The translations under genes and the position numbers were made by a program. The notes beneath the pieces are model-generated. The model ran no database searches and was not told where the DNA came from. It was given only the letters and a program-made list of their open reading frames with translations. Source: an uncultured Dongia sp. (lineage in GTDB: Bacteria > Pseudomonadota > Alphaproteobacteria > Dongiales > Dongiaceae). From it: 64,000 nucleotides of DNA. This document shows positions 1 to 8,076 of this stretch, piece by piece. Position 1 is the stretch's first letter. Each line of letters begins with the position of its first letter. The stretch is from contig NZ_CAKZGO010000004.1 in the NCBI RefSeq assembly GCF_936916975.1, forward strand, positions 434,001-498,000, read 5' to 3'.

Positions 1-1
1 C

Positions 2-1546
2 GCGGTCTATGTCGTGAATGCGGGCCTCATCAGCGGGCAGACGGATGATGCGATCTACCGCACGGTCGATCTCAACCATGACGGCGATGCGAACGACGCC
101 GGCGAAGCGACGCGCTGGGTCAATCTGCAGTCGCTCAACGTCAAATCATCCGCCTTCGATCTGTCCTTCGTGGGCGACGTCGCCTATCTCGCCGACACCA
201 ACGGCACGGATGCGGACACAGTCTATCGCCTGGAAGACAAGAACCATAACGGCGTGATCGATAGTGGCGAAGCACAGGTCTTCATCGCCGACGGTAACGC
301 GTTCGGCGCGCCGATCGACTTCGCCCTGGCGACGCAGGACGGCAGCGTGCTGACCTGGGATTTCACCGCGGTGGGTGGTGAGTCGCGCGTGTTCCGCCTC
401 ACCGATCTCAACGACAGCGGCACCATCGACGATGCCGGTGAAGTCAAGGAAGTCTGGAATACCAGCTTCCTGCCGGCAGGCTTCGGCAACTCGGTAGGTT
501 TCTCGATCGCGGCCGATGAGAATGGCGATCTCGCCGTCACCTCGAACAGCGGCACGGCCACCGAGCGCAATGTCGTGCACCTTTCCGACCTCAACAACGA
601 TGGCGATTATATGGATGCCGGCGAGACCGTCATCTTCACGTCGAATTCGCTGGATCCCGATGTCGGCCAGCGCCCCCGCTCCGTTGCCTTCTATAACGAT
701 GGCACCCTGCCCGCCAACCCGAACACCTATCATGAGGGCGGCAACGCGGTGTTCTTTGCGAGCGGCCTCAAGATCACGGACGCCGATTCAAAGTATATCG
801 GCGGCGCCGTCATCAAGATCACCGGCGGCCTCGATCCCGACCATGACCTGCTGTCGGTCGATCTCGCGCGCTGCAGCAACATCAAGGTGAGCTATGACGA
901 GGATACGGGCACGCTGACCCTGAAGGGCCTCGCGAGTGCCGCGGATTACCAGAACCTGCTGCAGAGCCTGCAATTCGACAGCCGTGTCGACAATCCCGAT
1001 GAAAGCCTGCGGCATATCTCGATCACCGTGCAGGATGAACGGGGCGCTGCCGGCAGCAGCATCACGCTCAGCACGACGATCGGTGTTGAGGCGGATGATA
1101 TCCACACAATCTTCGGCACGGATCGCGGTGATCGCATCACCGGCCATGCCTATGGCGAACAGATCCTGGGTGGCGATGGTGGCGATACCATCACCGGCAA
1201 GGGCGGACATGATCGGCTGTTCGGCGAAGACGGCAACGACACCGTGCGCGGTGGGGCCGGGAACGACTTGCTGTCAGGTGGTGCCGGTTACGACACGCTG
1301 GAAGGCGGCAAGGGCAATGATCACTTCCTGTTCAGCGACAAATCGGGCACCGATGTCATCACCGATTTCGACGTATTCCAGGACGAGATCGATTTCGAGG
1401 GCGTCACCTATAAGGGCGTTGCCATCAACTCCCTTGCGGAGGCCGCCGATGCTGCCGATTCCTATGGCAAGTTTGGGACGATCTTCCACTTCGATAACAA
1501 CGCGACCTTGATCGTGATCGAGCAGAACGGTCACGCGATCGTTTGA
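2..1546 (+). CDS. RTX calcium-binding secreted protein, 5'-truncated by window edge
   Basis: The reading frame is open from the first bases, so the start lies upstream of the window. About 510 residues are visible. The N-terminal part has four units of about 60-70 residues, each ending in an EF-hand-like loop (DLNHDGDANDAGE, DKNHNGVIDSGE, DLNDSGTIDDAGE, DLNNDGDYMDAGE), which looks like a propeller with calcium loops. A cadherin-like stretch follows (about residues 255-350). Then come RTX nonapeptides GGxGxD (about 375-435) and a C-terminal segment VITDFDVFQDEIDFEGV typical of type I secreted proteins. The role is inferred to be extracellular and calcium-dependent. No secretion genes are next to it. 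A hairpin terminator follows. Confidence 0.85.
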   Translation, partial: AVYVVNAGLISGQTDDAIYRTVDLNHDGDANDAGEATRWVNLQSLNVKSSAFDLSFVGDVAYLADTNGTDADTVYRLEDKNHNGVIDSGEAQVFIADGNAFGAPIDFALATQDGSVLTWDFTAVGGESRVFRLTDLNDSGTIDDAGEVKEVWNTSFLPAGFGNSVGFSIAADENGDLAVTSNSGTATERNVVHLSDLNNDGDYMDAGETVIFTSNSLDPDVGQRPRSVAFYNDGTLPANPNTYHEGGNAVFFASGLKITDADSKYIGGAVIKITGGLDPDHDLLSVDLARCSNIKVSYDEDTGTLTLKGLASAADYQNLLQSLQFDSRVDNPDESLRHISITVQDERGAAGSSITLSTTIGVEADDIHTIFGTDRGDRITGHAYGEQILGGDGGDTITGKGGHDRLFGEDGNDTVRGGAGNDLLSGGAGYDTLEGGKGNDHFLFSDKSGTDVITDFDVFQDEIDFEGVTYKGVAINSLAEAADAADSYGKFGTIFHFDNNATLIVIEQNGHAIV

Positions 1547-1593
1547 TTCGCCGACCATCTCTTCTCCCAGGCGATAGGGCTTCGTGGCGATAG

Positions 1594-1632
1594 CGCGGCG
1601 CTGCCGGATTCTGATCCGGTAGCGCCGCGTTT
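1594..1632 (+). terminator. Intrinsic-type terminator after the RTX gene
   Basis: A 16-bp stem (1594-1609 with 1614-1629, one G-T pair) closes on a TCTG loop and is followed by TTT. It sits 47 bases after the RTX stop codon. Confidence 0.6.
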
Positions 1633-1794
1633 CCATTTGGGCCGCATTAACCCAAGGAGAGCGCAAAAGGGCCGGAAGCAAGCTTCCCATGGATGCCAGC
1701 GGCAGTCACAAGGCTCTTGAGCTTTTGCGTGACCCGATTCTCCGCTTCTGCTAGACGGGGTTAAGCGGTTCGAATGGTCGGGAGTTGGGGCACG

Positions 1795-3054
1795 ATGGTT
1801 GCCATGTCACAAAACGGTATCAAGATCACGGTGCAGAAATTCCCGCCGCCCTTGCCGCTGGTCTGGGCCTGCCTGCCCGATGGCGGCGATCAGGTGACCA
1901 GGCTGCACAAGGTGCATTACCGGGCCATCTGGCGCAGCCGCAATTTGCTGGGCGCGCTGGAGATGATGGCGCTGTTTCTGCTGTGGCCCTTCCTGCTGTT
2001 CCCGCGCATCCGCCAGGCGACGCGGCGCAACGGCGCGATGATCGAGCAGCGCACCGGCAAGAGCCGCCTGCGACAGATGTGGGAGCAACTGGTCCTCGCC
2101 GCCAAATTCGGCATCCGGCCGGACTTTTACTACAAGATGGAGTTCTTTCTGCCTGAGCGCCTGCAGCTCGCCGGCGGCTATGTGCATCGCTACGCCACCA
2201 AGGATTCGCTCTACCGCCTGCTCAAGCCGGATGGTGTGGGCCTGTCGCCCCTTACCGACAAGGTCGGCTTTGCGCGCTATTGCGAAGAACGCGACCTCAA
2301 GGTGGCGCCGATCATCGCCGCCTTGCAGGGCGGGCAGATCGTTGGCCCCTTCAACGGCCTGCCGCCGATTGATCTCTTCATCAAGCGCACCCGCGGCCGC
2401 GGCGGTAGCGGGGCGGAATTGTGGACCTATGCCGATGGCCGCTATCATACGCGGGAGGGTCTCGACCTCGATGCCGATGCGCTGCTGGCGCGGGTTACCG
2501 AACTGTCGAAGCGCGAACCCTATCTGGTGCAGGAGCGGCTGGTGAACGATGCGGCCCTGCGCGATCTTTGCCAGGGGGCGCTCGCCACGGTGCGCATGGT
2601 CAGCGCCATCAACGAACAAGGCGAGCCGGAAGCGATCCGCGCCGTCTTTCGCATGCCGAGCCGGGCCGAGAGCATCGTCGACAATTACCATGCCGGCGGC
2701 ATCGCCGCGGCCATTGACCTTGCCACCGGCGAGCTAGGCTCAGCCACGGATATGGGCCTGGCGCCGAGCCTCGGCTGGGTCGATGTGCATCCGATCTCCG
2801 GGGCGCAGATCAAGGGCCGCGTCCTGCCGCGCTGGCCGGAGATGCTGGCCTTGGTGCTGCGCGCCCATGGCCAGTTCGCCGACCGCGCCATCATCGGCTG
2901 GGATGTGGCACTCACCGACCAGGGGCTCGTGATTGTCGAAGGCAATGCCGCCTCCGACACCGATATCATCCAGCGCTGCCACCGCGCGCCCCTGAGCCAG
3001 TCGCGCTATCCCGAACTGATGAACTGGCATCTCACCAAACTAGGCCGGATGTAA
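1795..3054 (+). CDS. Sugar-transfer-associated ATP-grasp family protein
   Basis: About 419 residues. It resembles the ATP-grasp family associated with sugar transfer (ATPgrasp_ST type). An ATP-binding region IKRTRGRGGSGAELW lies near residue 200 and the metal/ATP motif GWDVALTDQGLVIVEGN near residue 368. The N-terminal third is basic, with a hydrophobic stretch MALFLLWPFLLF that may attach it to the membrane. The ATG at 1795 is chosen because GGGAG (1780-1784) sits 10 bases upstream; ATGs at 1774 and 1804 are alternatives. Family members are thought to ligate or modify carboxylates in cell-surface polysaccharide loci, but no glycosyltransferases are adjacent, so the substrate is unknown. Confidence 0.75.
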   Translation: MVAMSQNGIKITVQKFPPPLPLVWACLPDGGDQVTRLHKVHYRAIWRSRNLLGALEMMALFLLWPFLLFPRIRQATRRNGAMIEQRTGKSRLRQMWEQLVLAAKFGIRPDFYYKMEFFLPERLQLAGGYVHRYATKDSLYRLLKPDGVGLSPLTDKVGFARYCEERDLKVAPIIAALQGGQIVGPFNGLPPIDLFIKRTRGRGGSGAELWTYADGRYHTREGLDLDADALLARVTELSKREPYLVQERLVNDAALRDLCQGALATVRMVSAINEQGEPEAIRAVFRMPSRAESIVDNYHAGGIAAAIDLATGELGSATDMGLAPSLGWVDVHPISGAQIKGRVLPRWPEMLALVLRAHGQFADRAIIGWDVALTDQGLVIVEGNAASDTDIIQRCHRAPLSQSRYPELMNWHLTKLGRM

Positions 3055-3066
3055 GGACCCGCCCGT

Positions 3067-3477
3067 TCACATCGGCTTTTCGCAATTGACCATCCAGGGT
3101 ATGCCGAACTTGTCCTGGAGCATGCCGAAGCGCTGCGCCCAGAAGGTCTCGGCGATCGGCATCGTGACCTTGCCGCCGGCTGACAGCGCCTCGAACAGGC
3201 GGTCGGCCTCGGCCGGCGCGTCGACCACGAGCGAGACCGTCATGCCCTTGGTCTCGACATGCTCGTCGGTATAGGCATCGGACGCCATCAGCACCTGATC
3301 ACCGAGCACGATACGGGCGTGCGCGATGCGACCGCGGATGCCGGCCGGCGTATCGGCGGCCATCGGCGTGTCGGCATAGCTCATCATCATGGCGACCTGC
3401 GTGCGCAGGCATTTGGCGTAGAATTCCATCGCCTGTTTGCAGTCGCCATTGAAGGTCAGATAGGGATTGATCTTCAT
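3067..3477 (-). CDS. VOC family protein (PhnB/glyoxalase-like)
   Basis: 136 residues from the ATG at 3477, which is preceded by GGAG; another ATG lies directly upstream at 3480 and the open frame extends to 3546. The start MKINPYLTFNGDCKQAMEFYAKCL and the end FGMLQDKFGIPWMVNCEKPM are typical of PhnB-like vicinal oxygen chelate proteins. These are small metal-binding enzymes, or proteins without demonstrated activity. The conserved GDQVLMASDA strand is present. It lies just downstream of a DUF1428 gene on the same strand, so the two are probably cotranscribed. The substrate is unknown. Confidence 0.8.
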   Translation of the reverse strand: MKINPYLTFNGDCKQAMEFYAKCLRTQVAMMMSYADTPMAADTPAGIRGRIAHARIVLGDQVLMASDAYTDEHVETKGMTVSLVVDAPAEADRLFEALSAGGKVTMPIAETFWAQRFGMLQDKFGIPWMVNCEKPM

Positions 3478-3559
3478 CATCGTCTCCATGTGGGTTTTAT
3501 CGCACGCGAAATCCTGCCGAAATCCGGCAGACAGAATGAAATTCATGAGGTCAGCGAGG

Positions 3560-3916
3560 TCAGGCGCTCACCAAGACCTCGAAGCCGCCATAAGTCATGC
3601 GCTTCATATCGAACGGCATGCTGCTCATATCCATGCCGGCGAGCCGCGGATCCTTGATCACTTTGGCGTTGACCTTGTCGCGGTGAGCGCGGGATTTGAA
3701 CACGATCCAGGAGAACACCACCGTCTCGCCGCGCTTCATCTTGGTCAGGCGCGGAAAGGGCAGGCCGTATTTGATGTCCAGATTCTCGCCAACGCATTCA
3801 CGCACCTCGAGGGCGCCATGCTCGCGCCAGATCTTCGCGGCCTTCGACGCCAGGCGACGATAGGCGGGCAGGTTCTTCTTGAGAATGGGCAGCACATAGC
3901 CATCGACATAACGCAT
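3560..3916 (-). CDS. DUF1428 family protein (YbaA-like)
   Basis: 118 residues. The sequence MRYVDGYVLPILKKNLPAYRRLASKAAKIWREHGALE followed by MKRGETVVFSWIVFKSRAHRD matches the DUF1428 family, small ferredoxin-fold-like dimeric proteins of unknown function. DUF1428 and PhnB-like VOC genes are often neighbours of SigJ/ECF41-type sigma factors, and such a sigma factor lies 0.7 kb away here. The 197-base gap upstream (3917-4113) holds its promoter and that of the divergent DUF1772 gene. Confidence 0.8.
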   Translation of the reverse strand: MRYVDGYVLPILKKNLPAYRRLASKAAKIWREHGALEVRECVGENLDIKYGLPFPRLTKMKRGETVVFSWIVFKSRAHRDKVNAKVIKDPRLAGMDMSSMPFDMKRMTYGGFEVLVSA

Positions 3917-4113
3917 CGCTTCCTCCGACTTTTCTGAGCGCGGCTATGCGCATCCTGGTCGGAAGCCTGCCGCTGGTTAACAAAAGGTTGATATCAACAT
4001 ATTGACCGGTTGTCAAATCTTGCGGATCCTCGGTCTTGCGCACCCCTTGGCGGGATGCCCGACTTTCTCATATCTTGGCCCACCGCCGGTCGTGGCGGCC
4101 ATGGAGATATGCA

Positions 4114-4602
4114 ATGCTTCAGAATTTGGTTTGCCACTTCGCCTTCATTGCGGCGCTGGGGGCAGGTCTTATCGCCGGCGCCTTCTTCGCCTTTTCAAAC
4201 TTTGTCATGCGCGCGCTGGGTCGCCTGCCGGCGCCCCACGGCATCGCCGCGATGCAGTCGATCGACATCGTGGTGATCAACCCGGTCTTCCTCGGTGTGT
4301 TCATGGGGACGGCGGGCGTTGGCGCGTTGTTGGCCGTCCTCGCCTGTCTCAGCTGGACGACACCCGGCAGCGCCTACCTGCTGGCGGCCGGCGCACTTTA
4401 CATCGTGGGGACGTTCCTCGTCACCATGATCCGCAACGTGCCGCTCAATAATGAGCTGGCGGCCGTGGCGCCTGACAGCAGCGAGGGGGCGGCCCTATGG
4501 ACGCGCTATCTGAGCGACTGGGTCTTCTGGAATCACGTGCGGACTGTGGCCGCCTTGCTCAGTTGCGGCGGTTACATCCTCGCCATCAGCAGCCTGGTCT
4601 AG
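4114..4602 (+). CDS. DUF1772 family membrane protein (anthrone-oxygenase-like)
   Basis: 162 residues. The ATG at 4114 is chosen because GGAG (4103-4106) lies 7 bases upstream; longer frames lack a ribosome site. It has four predicted membrane helices (about residues 8-30, 50-75, 82-105, 140-160). The motifs AGAFFAFSNFVMRALGRLP, IVVINPVFLGVFMGTA and WNHVRTVAALLS are typical of DUF1772. Family members include fungal anthrone oxygenases, but bacterial members are uncharacterised. It converges on the sigma factor gene, overlapping its end by 4 bases. Confidence 0.8.
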   Translation: MLQNLVCHFAFIAALGAGLIAGAFFAFSNFVMRALGRLPAPHGIAAMQSIDIVVINPVFLGVFMGTAGVGALLAVLACLSWTTPGSAYLLAAGALYIVGTFLVTMIRNVPLNNELAAVAPDSSEGAALWTRYLSDWVFWNHVRTVAALLSCGGYILAISSLV

Positions 4603-5471
4603 GCACCCTGATGCTGCAGATGGCGGAGCTTGTCGGGGTTGCGCACGATGTAGATGGCCGTGATCCTGCCGTCTTCGATGGCAAAGGCCATGGTCTGCAA
4701 AGTCTCGCCGATTTCGATGGTGACGTAGCCCGGCAGACCGTCGATGTCGCCCTGATAGAGGATCTGCGGTGTCGCAAAGCCAGGCAGGCGCGCAAATCCG
4801 CCAAAGACATGCAACACCTTCTCGATGCCTTCGAGCGGCACGCCGGCAGCCGGTTTCTTGCCCCCGCCATCGGAATAGACGATGACATCATTGGCCAGCA
4901 CCTTGCGCAGTCCCGCCATGTCACCCTGGCGCGCGGCGGTGAAAAAGGCGGCGGCGATGTCGCGCCCCTGCTCCGCCGAGACCGGAAAGCGGGGCTTGGC
5001 GGCTTGCACATGGCTGCGCGCCCGTGTCGCCAATTGCCGGCAGGCCGCGGGGTCCCGCTCGATCGCCTGCCCGACGTCATCGAATCCCATGCCGAACACG
5101 TCATGGAGCAGGAAGGCCGCGCGCTCCAAGGGTGAGAGGCGTTCCAGCGCCATCATCAAAGCGAGGGTCAAATCATCAGCATCGTCTTCCGCCGCCTGTT
5201 CCACGAGCGGTTCCGGAACCCAGGGACCGATATAGGTTTCCCGCTGCACCCGCGCCGATTTCAGATGATCGAGGCAGAGCCGCGTCACCACCTTGGCAAG
5301 GAATGCCTGCGCGTTCGCGACAACGCTGCGATCGGTCTGATGCCAGCGCAGATAGGCTTCCTGCACCATGTCCTCGGCCTCCGCCACCGAGCCCAGCATG
5401 CGATAGGCGACGCGGACCAGCCGCGCGCGATGCGGGGCAAAAGTGGCGGCGGAGTCCTGAGGTGCGCTCAT
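4599..5471 (-). CDS. ECF41-type sigma factor with fused SnoaL-like C-terminal domain
   Basis: 290 residues. Region 2 (HRARLVRVAYRMLGSVAEAEDMVQEAYLRW) and region 4 (LERLSPLERAAFLLHDVFGMGFDDVGQ) are followed by a SnoaL-like domain of about 120 residues. Three signature segments of group ECF41 are present: the linker WVPEPL, the SDGGGK loop and the C-terminal NPDKL. In this group the fused domain replaces a separate anti-sigma factor and tunes activity. The ATG (5471) overlaps the TGA of the AhpD-like gene (ATGA), so translation is coupled. An ECF41-type promoter precedes the operon, which implies autoregulation. Confidence 0.9.
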   Translation of the reverse strand: MSAPQDSAATFAPHRARLVRVAYRMLGSVAEAEDMVQEAYLRWHQTDRSVVANAQAFLAKVVTRLCLDHLKSARVQRETYIGPWVPEPLVEQAAEDDADDLTLALMMALERLSPLERAAFLLHDVFGMGFDDVGQAIERDPAACRQLATRARSHVQAAKPRFPVSAEQGRDIAAAFFTAARQGDMAGLRKVLANDVIVYSDGGGKKPAAGVPLEGIEKVLHVFGGFARLPGFATPQILYQGDIDGLPGYVTIEIGETLQTMAFAIEDGRITAIYIVRNPDKLRHLQHQGA

Positions 5472-5911
5472 GATTTTGGGTGCGGCGTCTGGAAGGCGAC
5501 GTTGATGCGGTTCCAAGCATTGATCGTGGTGATCGCCAGGGTCAGCTGCACTTGTTCCTCCGGGGTGAATTGCGCCTGCAGGGCCTGGAAATCGGTGTCA
5601 GAGACGGGCGCGTTGTTGACGTTGGTCACGGCCTCGGTCCAGGCCAGGGCAGCGCGTTCACGCTCACTATAAAGCGGCGATTCGCGCCAGGCACTCAGCA
5701 AATAGAGGCGCATTTCTGTCTCGTCATGAGCACGGGCGTCCTTGGCATGCATGTGCAGGCAGAAGGCGCAGCCATTGATCTGCGAGGCGCGCATCTCGAT
5801 GAGGCAGAGAAGGCTGTGTTCGAGACCGGATTTCTGTACATGGCCGCTGAAGTCGAGCAGCGCCTGCATGTCCTTGGGGGCTGCCTGGAAGGAATTGAGA
5901 CGGGCTTTCAT
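5468..5911 (-). CDS. Carboxymuconolactone decarboxylase/AhpD-like protein
   Basis: 147 residues from the ATG at 5911, preceded by AGGAAA. The AhpD-type redox site is seen as C48-AF-C51 followed by H53 and H55 (NGCAFCLHMHAKDAR), in a helical fold of the carboxymuconolactone decarboxylase superfamily. This is the usual partner of ECF41 sigma factors. Its likely role is peroxidase-like or thiol-redox chemistry on an unknown substrate. It is the first gene of a two-gene operon with the sigma factor. Confidence 0.88.
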   Translation of the reverse strand: MKARLNSFQAAPKDMQALLDFSGHVQKSGLEHSLLCLIEMRASQINGCAFCLHMHAKDARAHDETEMRLYLLSAWRESPLYSERERAALAWTEAVTNVNNAPVSDTDFQALQAQFTPEEQVQLTLAITTINAWNRINVAFQTPHPKS

Positions 5912-5948
5912 GGTCGTTTTCCTGCGTTTGGGTGGGATACGCAGATAA

Positions 5949-5975
5949 GACGAGCGGGCCATGGCGCGTGTGACA
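5949..5975 (-). promoter_or_regulatory. ECF41-type promoter: TGTCACA-N16-CGTC
   Basis: On the minus strand, TGTCACA (5975-5969) is followed by exactly 16 bases and CGTC (5952-5949). This equals the published consensus for ECF41 targets. It lies about 38 bases before the start of the AhpD-like gene, so the predicted leader is about 30 bases. The encoded sigma factor is the obvious reader. Confidence 0.85.
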
Positions 5976-5989
5976 TGGGTGCAAAAAAT

Positions 5990-6625
5990 TCAGCGTGCCC
6001 GGCGGAAGGTGAGGTTGATGCGCTGCGCGCCGAGTTCCGGATGCGATCCGTCCTTCAAGGGCGCCACCCCGTGATAGCGCAGGCGCGACGGCCCGCCCCA
6101 GACCACGACATCGCCGTGAAAGAGCGGGATGCGGCGTTGCTTGTCGCTGCGACCCATCCCACCCCACAGGAAGGTCGCCGGCAATCCCAGGGACACGGAG
6201 ACGATCGGCTGGGTGAAATCCCCCTCATCCTTGTCCTGGTGCAAGGTGAGGCGCGTGCCGGGTTCATAGCGGTTGACCAGGCAGACGTCCGACCGGAAGT
6301 CGGGGAATCCGGCAGCTTGGGCGGCAGAAACGGCGAGGTGCAGGAACTCGGGAGGCATCGGCGGCCAGGCGTGCTTGGTCTCAGGGTCCAGCGGATCGTA
6401 GCGATAGCCGCTGCGGTCGGACACCCAGCCATAGGCACCGCAATTGGTCATGGCGACGGACATGCGGAAGCCGCCGGGTGTGATCAGATGCCGGAAGGGA
6501 GAAGCGACCGCGATTCCTCTGACGGCAGCCAGCAGGGCCGGCGCGGTATCGAGGGCGAAGCCACGCAGCAGCATGGCACCCTCATCCAGGGCTTCAACCG
6601 GCTCGGCAAACAGATCGGCGTTCAT
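5990..6625 (-). CDS. alkB: Alpha-ketoglutarate-dependent DNA repair dioxygenase AlkB
   Basis: 211 residues, close to the E. coli protein. It reverses 1-methyladenine and 3-methylcytosine damage by oxidative demethylation. The iron ligands are visible as H129 and D131 (LTLHQDKDE) and H185 (RYHGVAPL). The 2-oxoglutarate arginines are R202 and R208 (QRINLTFRRAR). The substrate-contact segment NRYEPGTRL is conserved. It is the last gene of an operon with an Ada variant and a second 2OG oxygenase, 9 bases after the latter. Confidence 0.95.
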   Translation of the reverse strand: MNADLFAEPVEALDEGAMLLRGFALDTAPALLAAVRGIAVASPFRHLITPGGFRMSVAMTNCGAYGWVSDRSGYRYDPLDPETKHAWPPMPPEFLHLAVSAAQAAGFPDFRSDVCLVNRYEPGTRLTLHQDKDEGDFTQPIVSVSLGLPATFLWGGMGRSDKQRRIPLFHGDVVVWGGPSRLRYHGVAPLKDGSHPELGAQRINLTFRRAR

Positions 6626-6634
6626 GACAGGACT

Positions 6635-7321
6635 TCATTGCGCATCGTGAAAGATGATCCCGAGCGTGTGGCGATGTCCAGCACGCAGGCGGCTGACGCC
6701 ATGGCGCAGATTGACGCGGTAGGGACCCCGCGTGCCCTGCACCGGCCGGTGATGGACCGCAAAGACGACCGCGTCGCCTTTCTGCAAGGACACGACCGTC
6801 GGGCGCGATTGCTGGCGCGGGCGCTGTTCGGTGAGGACGAATTCGCCACCGGTGAAATCCGCTCCGGGTTGCGACAGCAGGACGGCGATCTGCAGTGGAA
6901 AGGCGAGCGCCCCGTAAAGATCCTGGTGCAGGCAATTATAATCTCCGGCCTGGTAGCGCAGGAGGAGCGGCGTCGGTCGCGTCTGGCCGGCGTCATGGCA
7001 TTGCCGGATGAAATCGGCATGCAGCGCGGGATAGCGCAGATCCAATCCCATCGTCTCGTTCCAGCGATCGGCAATCGGCGCCAGATGAGGATAGATGCTT
7101 TGCCGCAGATCTTTGACCAGCGGCGGCAACGGATAGCTGAAATATTTGTATTCACCGCGGCCGAAGCCATGTCGTTCCATCACCACGCGGCTGCGATAGC
7201 GGTCGGCCATATCGTAGCCGGCGACCAAAGCATCACAGGCATCGGCTGTCAGAAAGCCCGGCAGAACGGCATGGCCCTGGGCATCAAGGTCCATGCCGAT
7301 GGCCGGCCAATCCAAATCCAT
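6635..7321 (-). CDS. 2OG-Fe(II) oxygenase of the alkylation-repair operon, function unknown
   Basis: 228 residues from the ATG at 7321, which lies 2 bases after the ada stop. Iron ligands H132 and D134 (NCLHQDLYG) and H207 (LRHGVSRL) are present, with the conserved end RHTLGIIFHDAQ. The core FPLQIAVLLSQPGADFTGGEFVL is that of prolyl-4-hydroxylase/2OG-oxygenase-type folds, and the protein is not similar to AlkB outside the fold. Its position between ada and alkB suggests a role in alkylation damage, possibly oxidative demethylation of another lesion. This is inferred from context only. Confidence 0.8.
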   Translation of the reverse strand: MDLDWPAIGMDLDAQGHAVLPGFLTADACDALVAGYDMADRYRSRVVMERHGFGRGEYKYFSYPLPPLVKDLRQSIYPHLAPIADRWNETMGLDLRYPALHADFIRQCHDAGQTRPTPLLLRYQAGDYNCLHQDLYGALAFPLQIAVLLSQPGADFTGGEFVLTEQRPRQQSRPTVVSLQKGDAVVFAVHHRPVQGTRGPYRVNLRHGVSRLRAGHRHTLGIIFHDAQ

Positions 7322-7323
7322 GG

Positions 7324-8076
7324 TCAACGCCGGGCTTCCCGCGCCAGGAGCTTTTCCTTCCGCGCGACGCCCCAGCGATAGCCTGAGAGCGCACCGTCGC
7401 CACGCAGCACGCGGTGGCACGGCACCGCGACCGCGACAGCATTGGCACCACAAGCGGCTGCCACCGCCCGCACTGCCTGCGGTGCCTCGATGCGCCGCGC
7501 GACCTCACCATAGCTTGCCGTCTCACCCGCCGGGATCTGCTGCAACGCCTGCCACACCTGATGCTGGAAGTCGGTGCCGCGCAGGTCCAGCGGCAACGTA
7601 AAAGACTGCGCCGGATCGGCAATCAAGACAGCAGCCTTGGCAAATTGATCGGCAAGGCCAGCATTATCGGCCAGCAGCAGTGCTTGCGGAAATCGATGTT
7701 TGAGATCGGTCGAAAGTTCCACGACATTGTCGCCGAGCAGCAGAGCGCAGATACCCTGCTGCGACACGGCCAACAGCATGGTGCCCAACGCGCTGGGGCC
7801 GGTGGCATAGCGTATCGTCTCGTGTTCCGCATCCGGCTTGCAGCGTTTGCAGGGACGGAAGCCTGCTTCCTCGGCAGCCAACCGGGTCTCATGGAAGGCA
7901 ACATTCTCCGGCCGTGCCGGACGCGCCTTGCAAGAAGGCCGGCAATAGACGCCGCTAGTCTTGACGGAATAATAGAAGCCGCCATCGGCCGACGCGTCAC
8001 GCGCGAGCACGGCCTGCCAGCGGGGATCGGCGAGCGTATCGGCGGCACGTTGCGCCTGGTTCTTGGAGCGGATCAT
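7324..8076 (-). CDS. ada: Ada variant: methylphosphotriester domain fused to O6-methylguanine methyltransferase, lacking the AraC HTH
   Basis: 250 residues. The N-terminal Ada zinc domain has C45, C49, C76 and C79 (GVYCRPSCK, FRPCKRCKPD), where C45 would accept the methyl group. The chain then goes almost directly into the methyltransferase domain, with active C220 in the motif VPCHRVLRG followed by SGYRWGVARKEKLL. E. coli Ada is 354 residues; the missing part corresponds to its AraC-type DNA-binding domain. The ATG at 8076 is preferred because AAGGAAC (8082-8088) precedes it; a GTG at 8091 is the alternative. It is the first gene of the operon ada-oxygenase-alkB. How the operon is induced without the HTH is open. 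Confidence 0.9.
   Translation of the reverse strand: MIRSKNQAQRAADTLADPRWQAVLARDASADGGFYYSVKTSGVYCRPSCKARPARPENVAFHETRLAAEEAGFRPCKRCKPDAEHETIRYATGPSALGTMLLAVSQQGICALLLGDNVVELSTDLKHRFPQALLLADNAGLADQFAKAAVLIADPAQSFTLPLDLRGTDFQHQVWQALQQIPAGETASYGEVARRIEAPQAVRAVAAACGANAVAVAVPCHRVLRGDGALSGYRWGVARKEKLLAREARR

Noticed and set aside
1806-1834. TGTCACA as a second ECF41 promoter
   Set aside because: The 16-base spacing leads to ACGG rather than CGTC, and the motif lies within the start of the ATP-grasp gene.
5480-7381. 633-codon open frame on the plus strand
   Set aside because: It runs antisense through three well-recognised minus-strand genes (AhpD-like, AlkB, 2OG oxygenase); its protein is low-complexity Gly/Arg/His-rich, a product of GC-rich codon structure.
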